Source of the DNA: Sphingomonas jatrophae
GTDB taxonomy: Bacteria > Pseudomonadota > Alphaproteobacteria > Sphingomonadales > Sphingomonadaceae
Assembly: GCF_900113315.1 (NCBI RefSeq)
Contig: NZ_FOZG01000001.1
Span: 1,674,001-1,738,000 of the forward strand
Direction: 5' to 3'
DNA length: 64,000 nt
Shown: positions 1 through 8,036 of the stretch, piece by piece
How positions within the stretch are numbered: position 1 is the first letter of the stretch
Layout of the letters: each line of letters opens with the position of its first letter
The notes under the pieces: generated by a model
Seen by the model: the letters and a program-made list of their open reading frames with translations, nothing else
Told to the model about the DNA's origin: nothing
Database searches by the model: none
Position numbers and translations under genes: made by a program

Positions 1-389
1 AAGCCGAGCAGCATCTCGAACATCAGCGTCCACAGCACGAAGCCGCCTGCAAATTCAGGCCGCGCATGCTTGTAATATTCGGCGGCACCGATCAGGCCGA
101 CCGCGAGCGCGCCGAAGGCGTGGCTGATCGCGGTGCGTTGCGGGATGGCGGTCATCGGCATGAGCAGCGCCATCGGCACGCCCACCGCAGTGCCCGCCAC
201 CATCGCGATCAGGATCAGATCGTAGCTGACCACCTCATGATGCACGAGCGCGCCGAGGATGGCGACGAGCATGCCCACTTCACCCGCGCGCACGCCGCGG
301 CGCGCGGTCGTCGGGTGGCTCATCCAGTAAAGCGAGAGAATGAACAGGCCGGATGCGATGATCGCGGACCAGGGAACGAAGGCGTCCAT
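1..389 (-). CDS. pntB: NAD(P) transhydrogenase subunit beta, 5' part
   Basis: This is the N-terminal 129 residues or so of the membrane beta subunit of proton-translocating transhydrogenase; the gene runs off the left edge. It begins MDAFVPWSAI and contains the family-typical stretch MTAIPQRTAISHAFGALAVG between hydrophobic helices. The start at 389 has a strong ribosome site (AGGGGAG) just upstream and lies 4 bp after the pntAB stop. The complex moves hydride between NADH and NADP+ using the proton gradient. It is the last gene seen of the pntAA-pntAB-pntB operon. Confidence 0.93.
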   Translation of the reverse strand, partial: MDAFVPWSAIIASGLFILSLYWMSHPTTARRGVRAGEVGMLVAILGALVHHEVVSYDLILIAMVAGTAVGVPMALLMPMTAIPQRTAISHAFGALAVGLIGAAEYYKHARPEFAGGFVLWTLMFEMLLG

Positions 390-393
390 CGGA

Positions 394-684
394 TCAGCTC
401 CCCTTTCGCTTGAACATCTTGAGCATGCGATCGGTGATCATGAAGCCCGAAACCAGGTTCACCGTGGCGCAGAACACCGCGATGAAGCCGAGCGTGCGCG
501 CGAGCGGCGTTGCGCCTGCCTCGCCCGTCACCGCGATCGCACCGACGATAACCACCGCGGCGATCGCGTTGGTCAGCGACATGAGCGGCGAATGGAGGAG
601 CGGCGACACCTTCTTGATCAGCTGGAAGCCGAGAAAGCCTGCCAGCAGGAAGACGAACACATAATCGGGATTGAGCGCGTCCAT
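394..684 (-). CDS. pntAB: NAD(P) transhydrogenase subunit alpha part 2
   Basis: This is a 96-residue membrane protein with about three hydrophobic helices and a short basic tail (KMFKRKGS). It matches the small separate membrane part of the alpha subunit found in alphaproteobacteria, where the E. coli PntA chain is split in two. It probably anchors the NAD-binding PntAA to the PntB proton channel. It lies 10 bp downstream of pntAA and 4 bp upstream of pntB, so the three are surely co-transcribed. Confidence 0.93.
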   Translation of the reverse strand: MDALNPDYVFVFLLAGFLGFQLIKKVSPLLHSPLMSLTNAIAAVVIVGAIAVTGEAGATPLARTLGFIAVFCATVNLVSGFMITDRMLKMFKRKGS

Positions 685-694
685 GTGCTTCCCC

Positions 695-1837
695 TCAGGC
701 TGCGGCTGGCGCGAAGCGCTGATGCACGATGTGGCCGCCCGTGGTGAGCAAGGTCGCCGCGATCAGCGCATCGTCGGCGGGCATGGCCAGCGCCTTGTCC
801 GCCTTGTTCCAATAGGCTTCGATGAAATTGTAGCAGTTGCGCGCGAACAGGTTGGACGCGTCCACCGCCAGCCGCGACGCGCCGTCGACGAGGCCGACGA
901 TCTTGACGCCGTGGCGCTCCACCGTCTCGCCCGCCACGCTGCCCTCGACATTGCCGCCGCTTTCCGCGGCGAGATCGACGATGACGCTGCCCGGCTTCAT
1001 GCTGGCGAGCTGCGCGTCGCTGACGAGCCTGGGCGCGGGCCGGCCGGGGATCAGCGCGGTGGTGATCACGATGTCCTGCGCGGCGATGTGACCGCTCACC
1101 AGCGCGGCCTGGCGCTGGCGATAGCCCTCGCTCATCTCGCCGGCATAGCCGCCCGCCGCCTTGGTCACCTCGTCGCCCTCGCGGATCTCCTCGAAGACGG
1201 GCTTGGCGCCGAGCGACTGGATCTGCTCGCGCACTTCCGGGCGCACGTCGGTCGCGGAGACGATCGCGCCCAGCCGCCGCGCAGTGGCGATCGCCTGGAG
1301 GCCGGCGACCCCCACGCCCATGACGAAGGCCTTGGCCGCGGGGATCGAGCCCGCGGCGGTGGTCATCATCGGCAGGCAGCGGTCGAGCTCGGTCGCGGCG
1401 CGCACCGCCGCGTGATAGCCGGCGAGGTTCGCCTGGCTGGAGAGAATGTCCATCGCCTGCGCGCGCGTGGTACGCGGTAACAGCTCAAGCGCGTAGGCGT
1501 CGATCCCGAGCCCGGCATAGCCGCCAAGCCGCGCGGCATCGGCATAGGGCGCAAGGCCGCCGATCAGCTTGGTACCCTGCTTCACGCCGGCAAGGTCCGC
1601 CGGCTGCGGCGGACGGACCGCCAGCACCACGTCGGCCGAGGCGAGCGCCTCCTCGCGCGGCACGATCGTCGCGCCACCTGCGGCATAGGCCGCGTCGGCG
1701 AAGCCCGCGCGCGCGCCGGCACCAGCCTCGATCAGAACGGCGAATCCAAGCTTCGCAAACCGCGCGAGCGCTGCAGGCGTCATGGCGACGCGATGCTCCC
1801 CCATGGCGCGTTCGCCGAGCACAGCGATCGTCGGCAT
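695..1837 (-). CDS. pntAA: NAD(P) transhydrogenase subunit alpha part 1
   Basis: This is the cytosolic NAD(H)-binding domain I of transhydrogenase, 380 residues, related to alanine dehydrogenase. The N-terminus (MPTIAVLGERAMGEHRVAMT) is family-typical. A central segment with GVGVAGLQAIATARRLGAIV forms the nucleotide-binding fold, preceded by SSQANLAGY. I chose the ATG at 1837 over an in-frame start further upstream (1903) because GGGGGGAAGG sits directly before it and homology begins there. It heads the pnt operon and is divergent from a GntR regulator. Role: NADPH supply and redox balance, useful to the many NADPH-dependent oxidoreductases of this window. Confidence 0.93.
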   Translation of the reverse strand: MPTIAVLGERAMGEHRVAMTPAALARFAKLGFAVLIEAGAGARAGFADAAYAAGGATIVPREEALASADVVLAVRPPQPADLAGVKQGTKLIGGLAPYADAARLGGYAGLGIDAYALELLPRTTRAQAMDILSSQANLAGYHAAVRAATELDRCLPMMTTAAGSIPAAKAFVMGVGVAGLQAIATARRLGAIVSATDVRPEVREQIQSLGAKPVFEEIREGDEVTKAAGGYAGEMSEGYRQRQAALVSGHIAAQDIVITTALIPGRPAPRLVSDAQLASMKPGSVIVDLAAESGGNVEGSVAGETVERHGVKIVGLVDGASRLAVDASNLFARNCYNFIEAYWNKADKALAMPADDALIAATLLTTGGHIVHQRFAPAAA

Positions 1838-1852
1838 CCTTCCCCCCTTCCA

Positions 1853-1872
1853 GGCGACTGCCCGCAGTCGCC
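1853..1872 (-). promoter_or_regulatory. 8-bp inverted repeat in the pntAA leader
   Basis: GGCGACTG and CAGTCGCC pair perfectly around the tetraloop CCCG, 15 bp upstream of the pntAA start. A second repeat GGCAC-AC-GTGCC follows at 1875-1886. They lie in the gap between pntAA and the divergent GntR gene. They could be a leader hairpin of the pnt mRNA or an operator for the neighbouring regulator. The pairing is direct observation; any function is inference. Confidence 0.45.
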
Positions 1873-2025
1873 ATGGCACACGTGCCGCATGAGTTATGCG
1901 CACACCATTGCCTGACTGCTGCTTGCTAATACATGCGGCTAATCAGGTCCACTAGCAAAATGTGCATGTTTTTCCCGCGAGCGCTAAGTGGTGCAGTTTG
2001 CTGAGGAAGCGGCTAAACGGCGGGC

Positions 2026-2739
2026 ATGAGCGCACGGGACAGCGGAAACGGCCGAAAGCAGGGCACGCGCGAGGGCGTGGTCACCGCGGCGGTTACGCGG
2101 TTGCGCGACATGATCGTCGCACAGCCGCCCGAAACCCAGATCGGCTCGTTGCCCAACCTGGCCAAGGAACTGGGCGTCGGCATCGTCACGGTTCAGCAGG
2201 CCGCGCGCGTGCTGGAGCATGAGGGCTTCCTCCGGGTCCGTCGCGGCCCCGGCGGCGGCTATTATGGCACGCGGCCCGATGCCGAGGGGCTCAGCCGCGC
2301 AATCTCGGGCTTTCTGGCGATGCGCCACTCGGCGCATCCGGAGGCGATCGACATCATCACCTTGCTCGATTGCGAGCTGATGGCGGCCGCCGCATCGGCG
2401 ACGGACCGGGCGCTCAAGCAACAGCTCGGCGCGCTTGCCGAGACGATCGACCAGCGCAACACCGCACGGGAGCGGGGCGCATTCGATCAGGGCATGCTCG
2501 ACATCCTCTATCTGATGGTCGATCGCCCGCTGATGGAATTGCTGTCGCGCGTCGCCGTGCACCATTACGCGGACTACCCTCGCGGCCCCGTTTATGGCGG
2601 GGCAGAAGGCCGTCAGCGCTGGAAGCGCGAGCGGCGCGCGATCATCTCCGCGATCATCGACGGCGATGTCGAACGAGCACGCTTCGAGGCGCAGCGCCGC
2701 CGCAGCGAGATCATGCGCAGGCTCGACGTAAAGGCGTAG
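2026..2739 (+). CDS. GntR-family (FCD type) transcriptional regulator
   Basis: The 237-residue protein has an N-terminal winged helix (about residues 18-80: VVTAAVTRLRDMI, then SLPNLAKELGVGIVTVQQAARVLEHEGFLRVRRGPGGGYYG) and an all-helical FCD-like effector domain. The wing sequence ending RRGPGGGYYG is typical of the group. Such proteins bind small carboxylates and usually repress neighbouring genes. It is transcribed divergently from pntAA over a 188-bp gap, so control of the pnt operon or of itself is plausible. The ligand cannot be told from sequence. Confidence 0.88.
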   Translation: MSARDSGNGRKQGTREGVVTAAVTRLRDMIVAQPPETQIGSLPNLAKELGVGIVTVQQAARVLEHEGFLRVRRGPGGGYYGTRPDAEGLSRAISGFLAMRHSAHPEAIDIITLLDCELMAAAASATDRALKQQLGALAETIDQRNTARERGAFDQGMLDILYLMVDRPLMELLSRVAVHHYADYPRGPVYGGAEGRQRWKRERRAIISAIIDGDVERARFEAQRRRSEIMRRLDVKA

Positions 2740-2786
2740 CGCCGCCTGTGCGCGCTGCTCGCGGCGGAGCTCCTGCGTCGATTTGG

Positions 2787-2800
2787 GTGCGGCGCCGCAC
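2787..2800. repeat. 14-bp perfect palindrome between convergent genes
   Basis: GTGCGGCGCCGCAC lies in the 168-bp gap between the GntR gene and the oppositely oriented propeller gene. The position suits a transcription end, but no T-run follows on either strand, so it is not a classical intrinsic terminator. Nothing else was recognised in 2740-2907. Confidence 0.35.
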
Positions 2801-2907
2801 GGGTCACCGCCTTGCGCGGCAGCCAAGACTTCGGCGCGCGGGACCAGCGCCCCGACGAGCGGCCGCGCGAAAAGAGGTTATGCCGTGCCGACCTTGAATC
2901 CGCTCGA

Positions 2908-3702
2908 TTATCGTTTGCGAGCGACGGGCACCCGCATCTCGATCATCTCGCCGCCCCTCCTCGCAATTCCATAAAGCGTGCCCGGCGCGCGCTCGTCCCA
3001 ATCGATCGCTTGTCCTTCGGCGGCGACGGCATAGGTGGCGACGTGATCGAGCGTTGCACCGCCCTTCGGCAAAGTGACCGCGTAGAGTTCGGGCTTGTCG
3101 TGTCCCGTTAGGTAGAGCCGCCCGTCCGGGCCCCAGCCGCCGCCTGAGATACTCATCGGCGCGATCCGCTCGAGGATCGAGCCGGGCAGCGCCCAACTCT
3201 CCGTCCGCCGCCACGCGTCGTCGAAGCGGACCAGCAGGGTATAGCGGTGATCGCGCATCGGCTCGCCGCCTTTCGCATCATAGTTGGCGAACATCGCCCA
3301 CCACGCACCGTCATGCCGGTCGACCCACGTCAGTGATCCGATTTCCTGCCCGAGCGAGACCGAGCGGCGATGGGCCAACGTGCGCGGATCGAAATACTCG
3401 ATCGAACTGGCCTGGGGCACTGCCGGGTAATTGGATGCGGCGCAGACGAGATCCTGTTTGATGACGGCGCAGCTGTTGATGTGCGGAAACCGCTTGGGAT
3501 CGCCCTCCCACGAGGCAAGCTTCGCCCCGGTGCGCTTGTCGTACCGCGCAATCCTGTAATTGGCGATCGCGTACAGATCGCGGCGGCCGGCCGCGACGCC
3601 CTGCCGTGCCTCCGCCGCAGGGAGGCGGCGGAGCGTCTGCGCGACACCGTCGAAGGCGGGCGCTGCGGCGGCCTGCAACGCGATCACAAGGGCGAGCATC
3701 AT
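2908..3702 (-). CDS. Secreted beta-propeller-like protein next to a TonB receptor
   Basis: This is a 264-residue protein starting MMLALVIALQAAAAPAFDG, a probable Sec signal peptide with cleavage after an Ala-rich segment. The mature part has repeated short blades of the type LYAIANYRIARYDKRTG, SSIEYFDPRTLAHRRSV and GGWGPDGRLYLTG, which suggests a small propeller (SMP-30/YncE-like). I do not recognise a catalytic motif. Its ATG overlaps the TGA of the upstream receptor gene by one base (TGATG), so the two are translationally coupled. With the divergent PhoD gene it may form a periplasmic uptake module. Function is unknown. Confidence 0.7.
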   Translation of the reverse strand: MMLALVIALQAAAAPAFDGVAQTLRRLPAAEARQGVAAGRRDLYAIANYRIARYDKRTGAKLASWEGDPKRFPHINSCAVIKQDLVCAASNYPAVPQASSIEYFDPRTLAHRRSVSLGQEIGSLTWVDRHDGAWWAMFANYDAKGGEPMRDHRYTLLVRFDDAWRRTESWALPGSILERIAPMSISGGGWGPDGRLYLTGHDKPELYAVTLPKGGATLDHVATYAVAAEGQAIDWDERAPGTLYGIARRGGEMIEMRVPVARKR

Positions 3703-6329
3703 CAGAAGCTTGCCGTCACGCCGACGAAGAAGGTGCGCCCATATTCGGCCGACTCCTGGAGATAGGCCTTGTTCGGTCCGACCAGCTCGCGCCGGCCGGC
3801 GTCGGACAGGTTCTGTCCCTCGGCGTACAGCGTCAGTTGCGGCGTGATGCGGAAGCTGATGTTGGCATCGAACGTGGTCCGCCCCTTCCAATATTGGTCG
3901 GCGTTCGGGATGGTATCGTTGACCGTTTCGAGGAATCCGCCGATGTAATTGTAGGAGACGCGCGCTTCGAACTTGCCCTTCTGATAGTAGACCGAGGCGT
4001 TGCCGGTCACGTCGGGCTGGAGGATCAAGCCGGTGCGCCGCGGCCCGACCGCGGTGAGAAAGGTGAACTTGGAATCGATCAGCGTGACGTTGCCGCTGAC
4101 GCCGAAGCCGCTCAGCGGATCGGGCAGGAAGGTGAGCGCCTGTTGTGCTGCAATCTCGACACCGCGGATGCGGGCAGTCTCGGCATTCTGCGGCGTGGTG
4201 ACGATGACCTGCTCGGGCCCGCGACCGACATCCAGCGTCTCGACGCCGGTCAGGGTAAAGATTTCGTCATGGATCGACTTGCTGAACGCTGCGATCGAGA
4301 CAAGGCCGTCGCGAGGATACGCCTCGAAGCTCAGGTCGAAGCCGCGGCTGCGGCGTGGCTTCAGCCCGGGATTGCCGATGGAGAGCCGCGGCTGGCTGCC
4401 ATCGAAAGCAAGCGTCGATGTCGCGGTGATCGAGCCATAGTCAGGGCGGCCGATCGTGTTGGTATAGGCGGCGCGCACCACCATCGACGGGTTCAGATCC
4501 CAGCGCAGATGCACGCCGGGCAACCAATTGTCGTAGCTGCCGCTCTCCCTGATCGGCGTGGCGGTGTTGCCCTGAACGCGGATACCGGCCGTGTCGACCT
4601 CGGTGCGCTCATAGCGGAGACCCGCCAGCAGGGTCAGGTTGCCGAGCTTGACGCTGCCTTGCAGATATCCGGCATAGACGTCCTCATCGACGCGGTAGTC
4701 ACCAGTATTCGCCCGTACCGCTTCGCGGAACCTTGAGCGGTTGGCCTCGAAAAAGTCCTGATATTCGCGCACGCCGATGCGTGGCGTGAGCAGATACTCG
4801 CCGCGGATCAGCTTGTCGGGCCCCGGCACATCCACCTGATCGAGCGTGTAGTTGAAGTCGGTGCCGGCCGTATAATCGGTCTGGCGGTTGGCGAAATCAC
4901 GCCGCGTGGTGCGATAGACACCACCCGTCTTGAGCTTGATCTTTTCGCCATCGTCCCACGCCGCATTCAGGCGGAACTGGCCGCTCTTCTCCAGCGTCCG
5001 CGTTTCGGCGATGCGCTGCTGCTGGAGGTAGAAATTTGCCGGGTTGCGGTTCGCGGTCGAGTTCAGCGGGGTGAAGACCGGATAGAAGTCGGACGTGTCG
5101 TAAGTGAAGGCGTAATTGCCGGCCTCCGTATCGCGCGTGCGGAACTCGATCGATTCGTTCGGCACGCGCAGGCGCCCTTGCGAATAGATGGCATCGCCAT
5201 CGATCGTCACCTGATCAGTGGGCTTCCACTCCGCCTCGGTCCGGCCGATGATGATGCGGCGCTTGGTGATCGGCTGGTTGAGCTGGATGATGTTGCGCCC
5301 GCCAGTGAAGCGCCCGCTGGTCGGCGTCTGGTCGCGCACGGTGCCGAGCGCGCCGGAGGTGAGCGGCTCGGTGCGGAACTCTATCCGCTCCTCGTCATCC
5401 TCGGTGCGCGCGAAGATGCCGCTCACGCCCCATTTGAACGTCTCGCCACGATATTCGATCTTGGCGTTCGCGCCCGCCCGCTGCTTGGTGTTGTTGTAAT
5501 AGAACAGGCGCAGTTGCGTCGGCACCTGGATGCCGTTGCCGCGCGGATCGCCTGAATTCACCGGCGCGCCCGCGGCCGTATATTCGCGCACCGACGGGCT
5601 TGCGACCTCGATCTGCGGAATGTCGTAGTCAAGCTGTTCGAAGCTGCCGCCAATGACGACGCCCCACTGCTCGTCCGCGCCGAAGCGACCGCCGGTCGCG
5701 AAGGCGAGGCGCATCGACGGCTTGTCGTTGCGCACGTCGCCATGCTGCTCGTAGACGCCGTAGGATGCGATGCCGTTGAAGAAGAAATCACGCCGCGCGT
5801 CGAAGGCGGAGCGCGTCTCGATATTGATGATGCCGCCGATCGCATTGGCGTCATTCTCCGGCGTCACCGTCTTGATCACCTCGATGCGGCCGGCCATCAC
5901 CGAGGGCACGATGTCGAGCGGCACGGTGCGCCCGCTCTCGTCCACGCCCGAGACGATCGCGCCGTCCACCGTGGTGCGGTTGTAGGTGGAGGACAGTCCG
6001 CGCAGGACGGGGAAGCGCGGCTCGCCCTGATCCTCCTGCACCGACACGCCGGGGATACGGCGGAGCGCTGCGGCGGTATTGTGATCGGGCAGCTTGCCGA
6101 TATCGTCGGACGAGATCACGTCGGAAATGGCGAACGCCTCGCGCTTCACGGCGCGGGCCGCGCGCTGCGCCTCGCGCTGGCCGGTGACGATCACCTCGTC
6201 ATCCGCGGGCAGATCCTTGCCCTCGCCGGGCGCAGCATCCTGCGACAGCGGTTCCTGCGCGAGCAGCGGCGTCTGGCAGACGCCCGCCAGCATCAGCGCC
6301 ACCGCGCTGCGGACGATTACGGATTTCAT
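3702..6329 (-). CDS. TonB-dependent outer-membrane receptor (phosphate-ester island)
   Basis: The 875-residue protein has a signal peptide (MKSVIVRSAVALMLAGV...LLAQ), a TonB-box-like DEVIVTG, and a plug domain (about residues 60-185: ISDVISSDDIGKLPDHN, ALRRIPGVSVQEDQG, VLRGLSSTYNRTTVDG, GGIINIETRS). A 22-strand barrel follows and ends in an aromatic-terminated strand (GRTFFVGVTASF). It imports a scarce, bulky ligand using TonB energy. The ligand is unknown; the divergent PhoD phosphatase and the coupled downstream propeller suggest a phosphorylated or metal-bound organic compound. Confidence 0.9.
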   Translation of the reverse strand: MKSVIVRSAVALMLAGVCQTPLLAQEPLSQDAAPGEGKDLPADDEVIVTGQREAQRAARAVKREAFAISDVISSDDIGKLPDHNTAAALRRIPGVSVQEDQGEPRFPVLRGLSSTYNRTTVDGAIVSGVDESGRTVPLDIVPSVMAGRIEVIKTVTPENDANAIGGIINIETRSAFDARRDFFFNGIASYGVYEQHGDVRNDKPSMRLAFATGGRFGADEQWGVVIGGSFEQLDYDIPQIEVASPSVREYTAAGAPVNSGDPRGNGIQVPTQLRLFYYNNTKQRAGANAKIEYRGETFKWGVSGIFARTEDDEERIEFRTEPLTSGALGTVRDQTPTSGRFTGGRNIIQLNQPITKRRIIIGRTEAEWKPTDQVTIDGDAIYSQGRLRVPNESIEFRTRDTEAGNYAFTYDTSDFYPVFTPLNSTANRNPANFYLQQQRIAETRTLEKSGQFRLNAAWDDGEKIKLKTGGVYRTTRRDFANRQTDYTAGTDFNYTLDQVDVPGPDKLIRGEYLLTPRIGVREYQDFFEANRSRFREAVRANTGDYRVDEDVYAGYLQGSVKLGNLTLLAGLRYERTEVDTAGIRVQGNTATPIRESGSYDNWLPGVHLRWDLNPSMVVRAAYTNTIGRPDYGSITATSTLAFDGSQPRLSIGNPGLKPRRSRGFDLSFEAYPRDGLVSIAAFSKSIHDEIFTLTGVETLDVGRGPEQVIVTTPQNAETARIRGVEIAAQQALTFLPDPLSGFGVSGNVTLIDSKFTFLTAVGPRRTGLILQPDVTGNASVYYQKGKFEARVSYNYIGGFLETVNDTIPNADQYWKGRTTFDANISFRITPQLTLYAEGQNLSDAGRRELVGPNKAYLQESAEYGRTFFVGVTASF

Positions 6330-6391
6330 GTTGGCCCCTTTGCTTCTGGCGCCCCGCTAGGAGCGGGGTGTGACGGGGCGGGGTCGTCCAT

Positions 6392-6430
6392 GTTGCAGTG
6401 CGGTGAAGCCGCGCGTCACGCTGCTGCAAC
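6392..6430. promoter_or_regulatory. Inverted repeat in the receptor/phoD divergent promoter
   Basis: GTTGCAG (6392-6398) and CTGCAAC (6424-6430) are exact complements separated by 25 bp, in the 123-bp gap between the TonB receptor and the phosphatase gene. A smaller palindrome GCGG-TGAAG-CCGC lies between them. The position fits a shared operator. I did not find a convincing pair of pho-box repeats of the CTGTCAT type. Confidence 0.4.
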
Positions 6431-6452
6431 GCCGTCGCCCTAGCCTGCCGTG

Positions 6453-8000
6453 ATGCTGATCGATCGACGCACCGCTCTCGCCGGGTTCGCCGCGGCGCCT
6501 GCGCTGCTTGCCTATGGCCGTGCCTCGGCACTCGGCACTGAGCGGCTGTTCACCTTCGGCGTCGCCTCGGGCGAGCCGGTGGCGGACGGCATGGTGCTGT
6601 GGACACGGCTCGCGCCGAAACCGCTCCAGCCCGATGGCGGCATGCCGCGGCGGCGCGTGCCCGTCCGCTGGGAGATGTTCGCCGATGAAGCCGCGCGCCG
6701 CCCGGTCCGCTCCGGTGAGGCATGGGCGGAGCCGGATCTGGGACATTCGGTGCATGTCGAGGTGTCCGGCCTCACGCCGGATCGGCCTTATTGGTATCGC
6801 TTCGTCGCGGAAGGAGAGGCAAGCGCGCTCGGACGGACGCGAACCGCACCGGCGCCAGGGCAGATGCCCGAGCGGCTTCGCTTCTGCTTCGGCTCCTGCC
6901 AGAAATACGAAAATGGCTATTACGGCGCATGGGCCAACGCCGTCGCCGACGATCCCGATCTGATCTTTTTCCTTGGCGACTACATCTACGAAGCAAAGCC
7001 GTCCGTCGGCACGATCCGCGTGCACCTCAATCCCGAGTGCATGGACGTGACCGGTTATCGCGTGCGCTATGCCACCTACCGGCTCGACCCGCAATTGCAG
7101 GCAGCGCACGCCGCCGCCCCCTGGCTCGTGACGTGGGACGATCACGAGGTCGCCAATGATTATGCCGGGCTGCTCGATCAGCAGAATAGCGATCCGGCGA
7201 TATTCGCGCGCCGCCGCGCCGCCGCCTATCAGGTCTATTACGAATATATGCCGCTGCGGCGGCGCGCACGGCCCCAACATGCGTCGATGCGGCTATACCG
7301 CGCACTCGATTGGGGGCAGCTCGCCCGCTTCCAGATCCTTGACGATCGGCAATATCGCTCGCCGCGCGCCTGCCATCCGCGGCAGCTCATGACCGAGCAT
7401 CGCGAGGGGCCGAGCCTCGTCCCGCCCTGCCCCGAACTCGCCGATCCGACGCGTTCGCTGCTCGGCACCGCGCAGGAACGCTGGCTGGACCGATCGCTCG
7501 CCACCTCGCGCGCGCGCTGGAACGTGCTGGCCCAGCAAACCCAGATGACGCCTTATCCGCGGCGTGATCCCGATATGCCGAGCGGATCCAGGCGATTGCA
7601 GACGGTCGACACCTGGGACGGCTATGCCGCGACGCGCGACCGCGTGCTGGCCGCCTGGCAGCGCCACCGCACCAACAATCCGCTGGTCATCGGCGGCGAC
7701 ATCCACGCCTTCGTGGCGAGCGAGCTGCGCACCGCCGAGCGCACGATCGCGCCCTGCTTTGTCGGCGGTTCGATCACCACCTTTGCGGGTGACACATTGC
7801 TGCGGGCGAACACATCCGAGAGCGATGCCTATCGCTTCGCAAACAACGAGGTGCGTGGTTACGGACGCGTCGATCTGACCGCGACCGGCGCAGACATCAC
7901 CTTCCGTGCCATCGCCGATCCGAACCAGGCTGCGACGCGGGCCTATGATCTCGCGCGCTTCAGGGTTGCTACGGGCAGTCCGGAGATCCTCAACGACTGA
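6453..8000 (+). CDS. phoD: PhoD-type alkaline phosphatase / phosphodiesterase
   Basis: The 515-residue protein starts MLIDRRTALAGFAAAPALLA, a twin-arginine-type leader, as expected for PhoD enzymes exported folded with metal. After an N-terminal Ig-like region (about 30-125) come the PhoD metallophosphatase motifs: FGSCQKYENGYYGAWANAV, FLGDYIYEA, TWDDHEVANDYAG and LVIGGDIHAF. The family hydrolyses phosphate mono- and diesters in the periplasm with Ca/Fe cofactors. I chose the ATG at 6453 rather than the adjacent GTG at 6450. It is divergent from the TonB receptor/propeller pair; it ends 36 bp from the convergent rtcR. Confidence 0.92.
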   Translation: MLIDRRTALAGFAAAPALLAYGRASALGTERLFTFGVASGEPVADGMVLWTRLAPKPLQPDGGMPRRRVPVRWEMFADEAARRPVRSGEAWAEPDLGHSVHVEVSGLTPDRPYWYRFVAEGEASALGRTRTAPAPGQMPERLRFCFGSCQKYENGYYGAWANAVADDPDLIFFLGDYIYEAKPSVGTIRVHLNPECMDVTGYRVRYATYRLDPQLQAAHAAAPWLVTWDDHEVANDYAGLLDQQNSDPAIFARRRAAAYQVYYEYMPLRRRARPQHASMRLYRALDWGQLARFQILDDRQYRSPRACHPRQLMTEHREGPSLVPPCPELADPTRSLLGTAQERWLDRSLATSRARWNVLAQQTQMTPYPRRDPDMPSGSRRLQTVDTWDGYAATRDRVLAAWQRHRTNNPLVIGGDIHAFVASELRTAERTIAPCFVGGSITTFAGDTLLRANTSESDAYRFANNEVRGYGRVDLTATGADITFRAIADPNQAATRAYDLARFRVATGSPEILND

Positions 8001-8036
8001 TGCGTTGGCCTATAACTGTATGAGCCTGGCCGGATG

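Noticed and set aside
6330-6452. A pho box controlling phoD and the TonB receptor
   Set aside because: Only single TGAC/GTCAC-like words are present; no spaced pair like CTGTCAT-N4-CTGTCAT was found.
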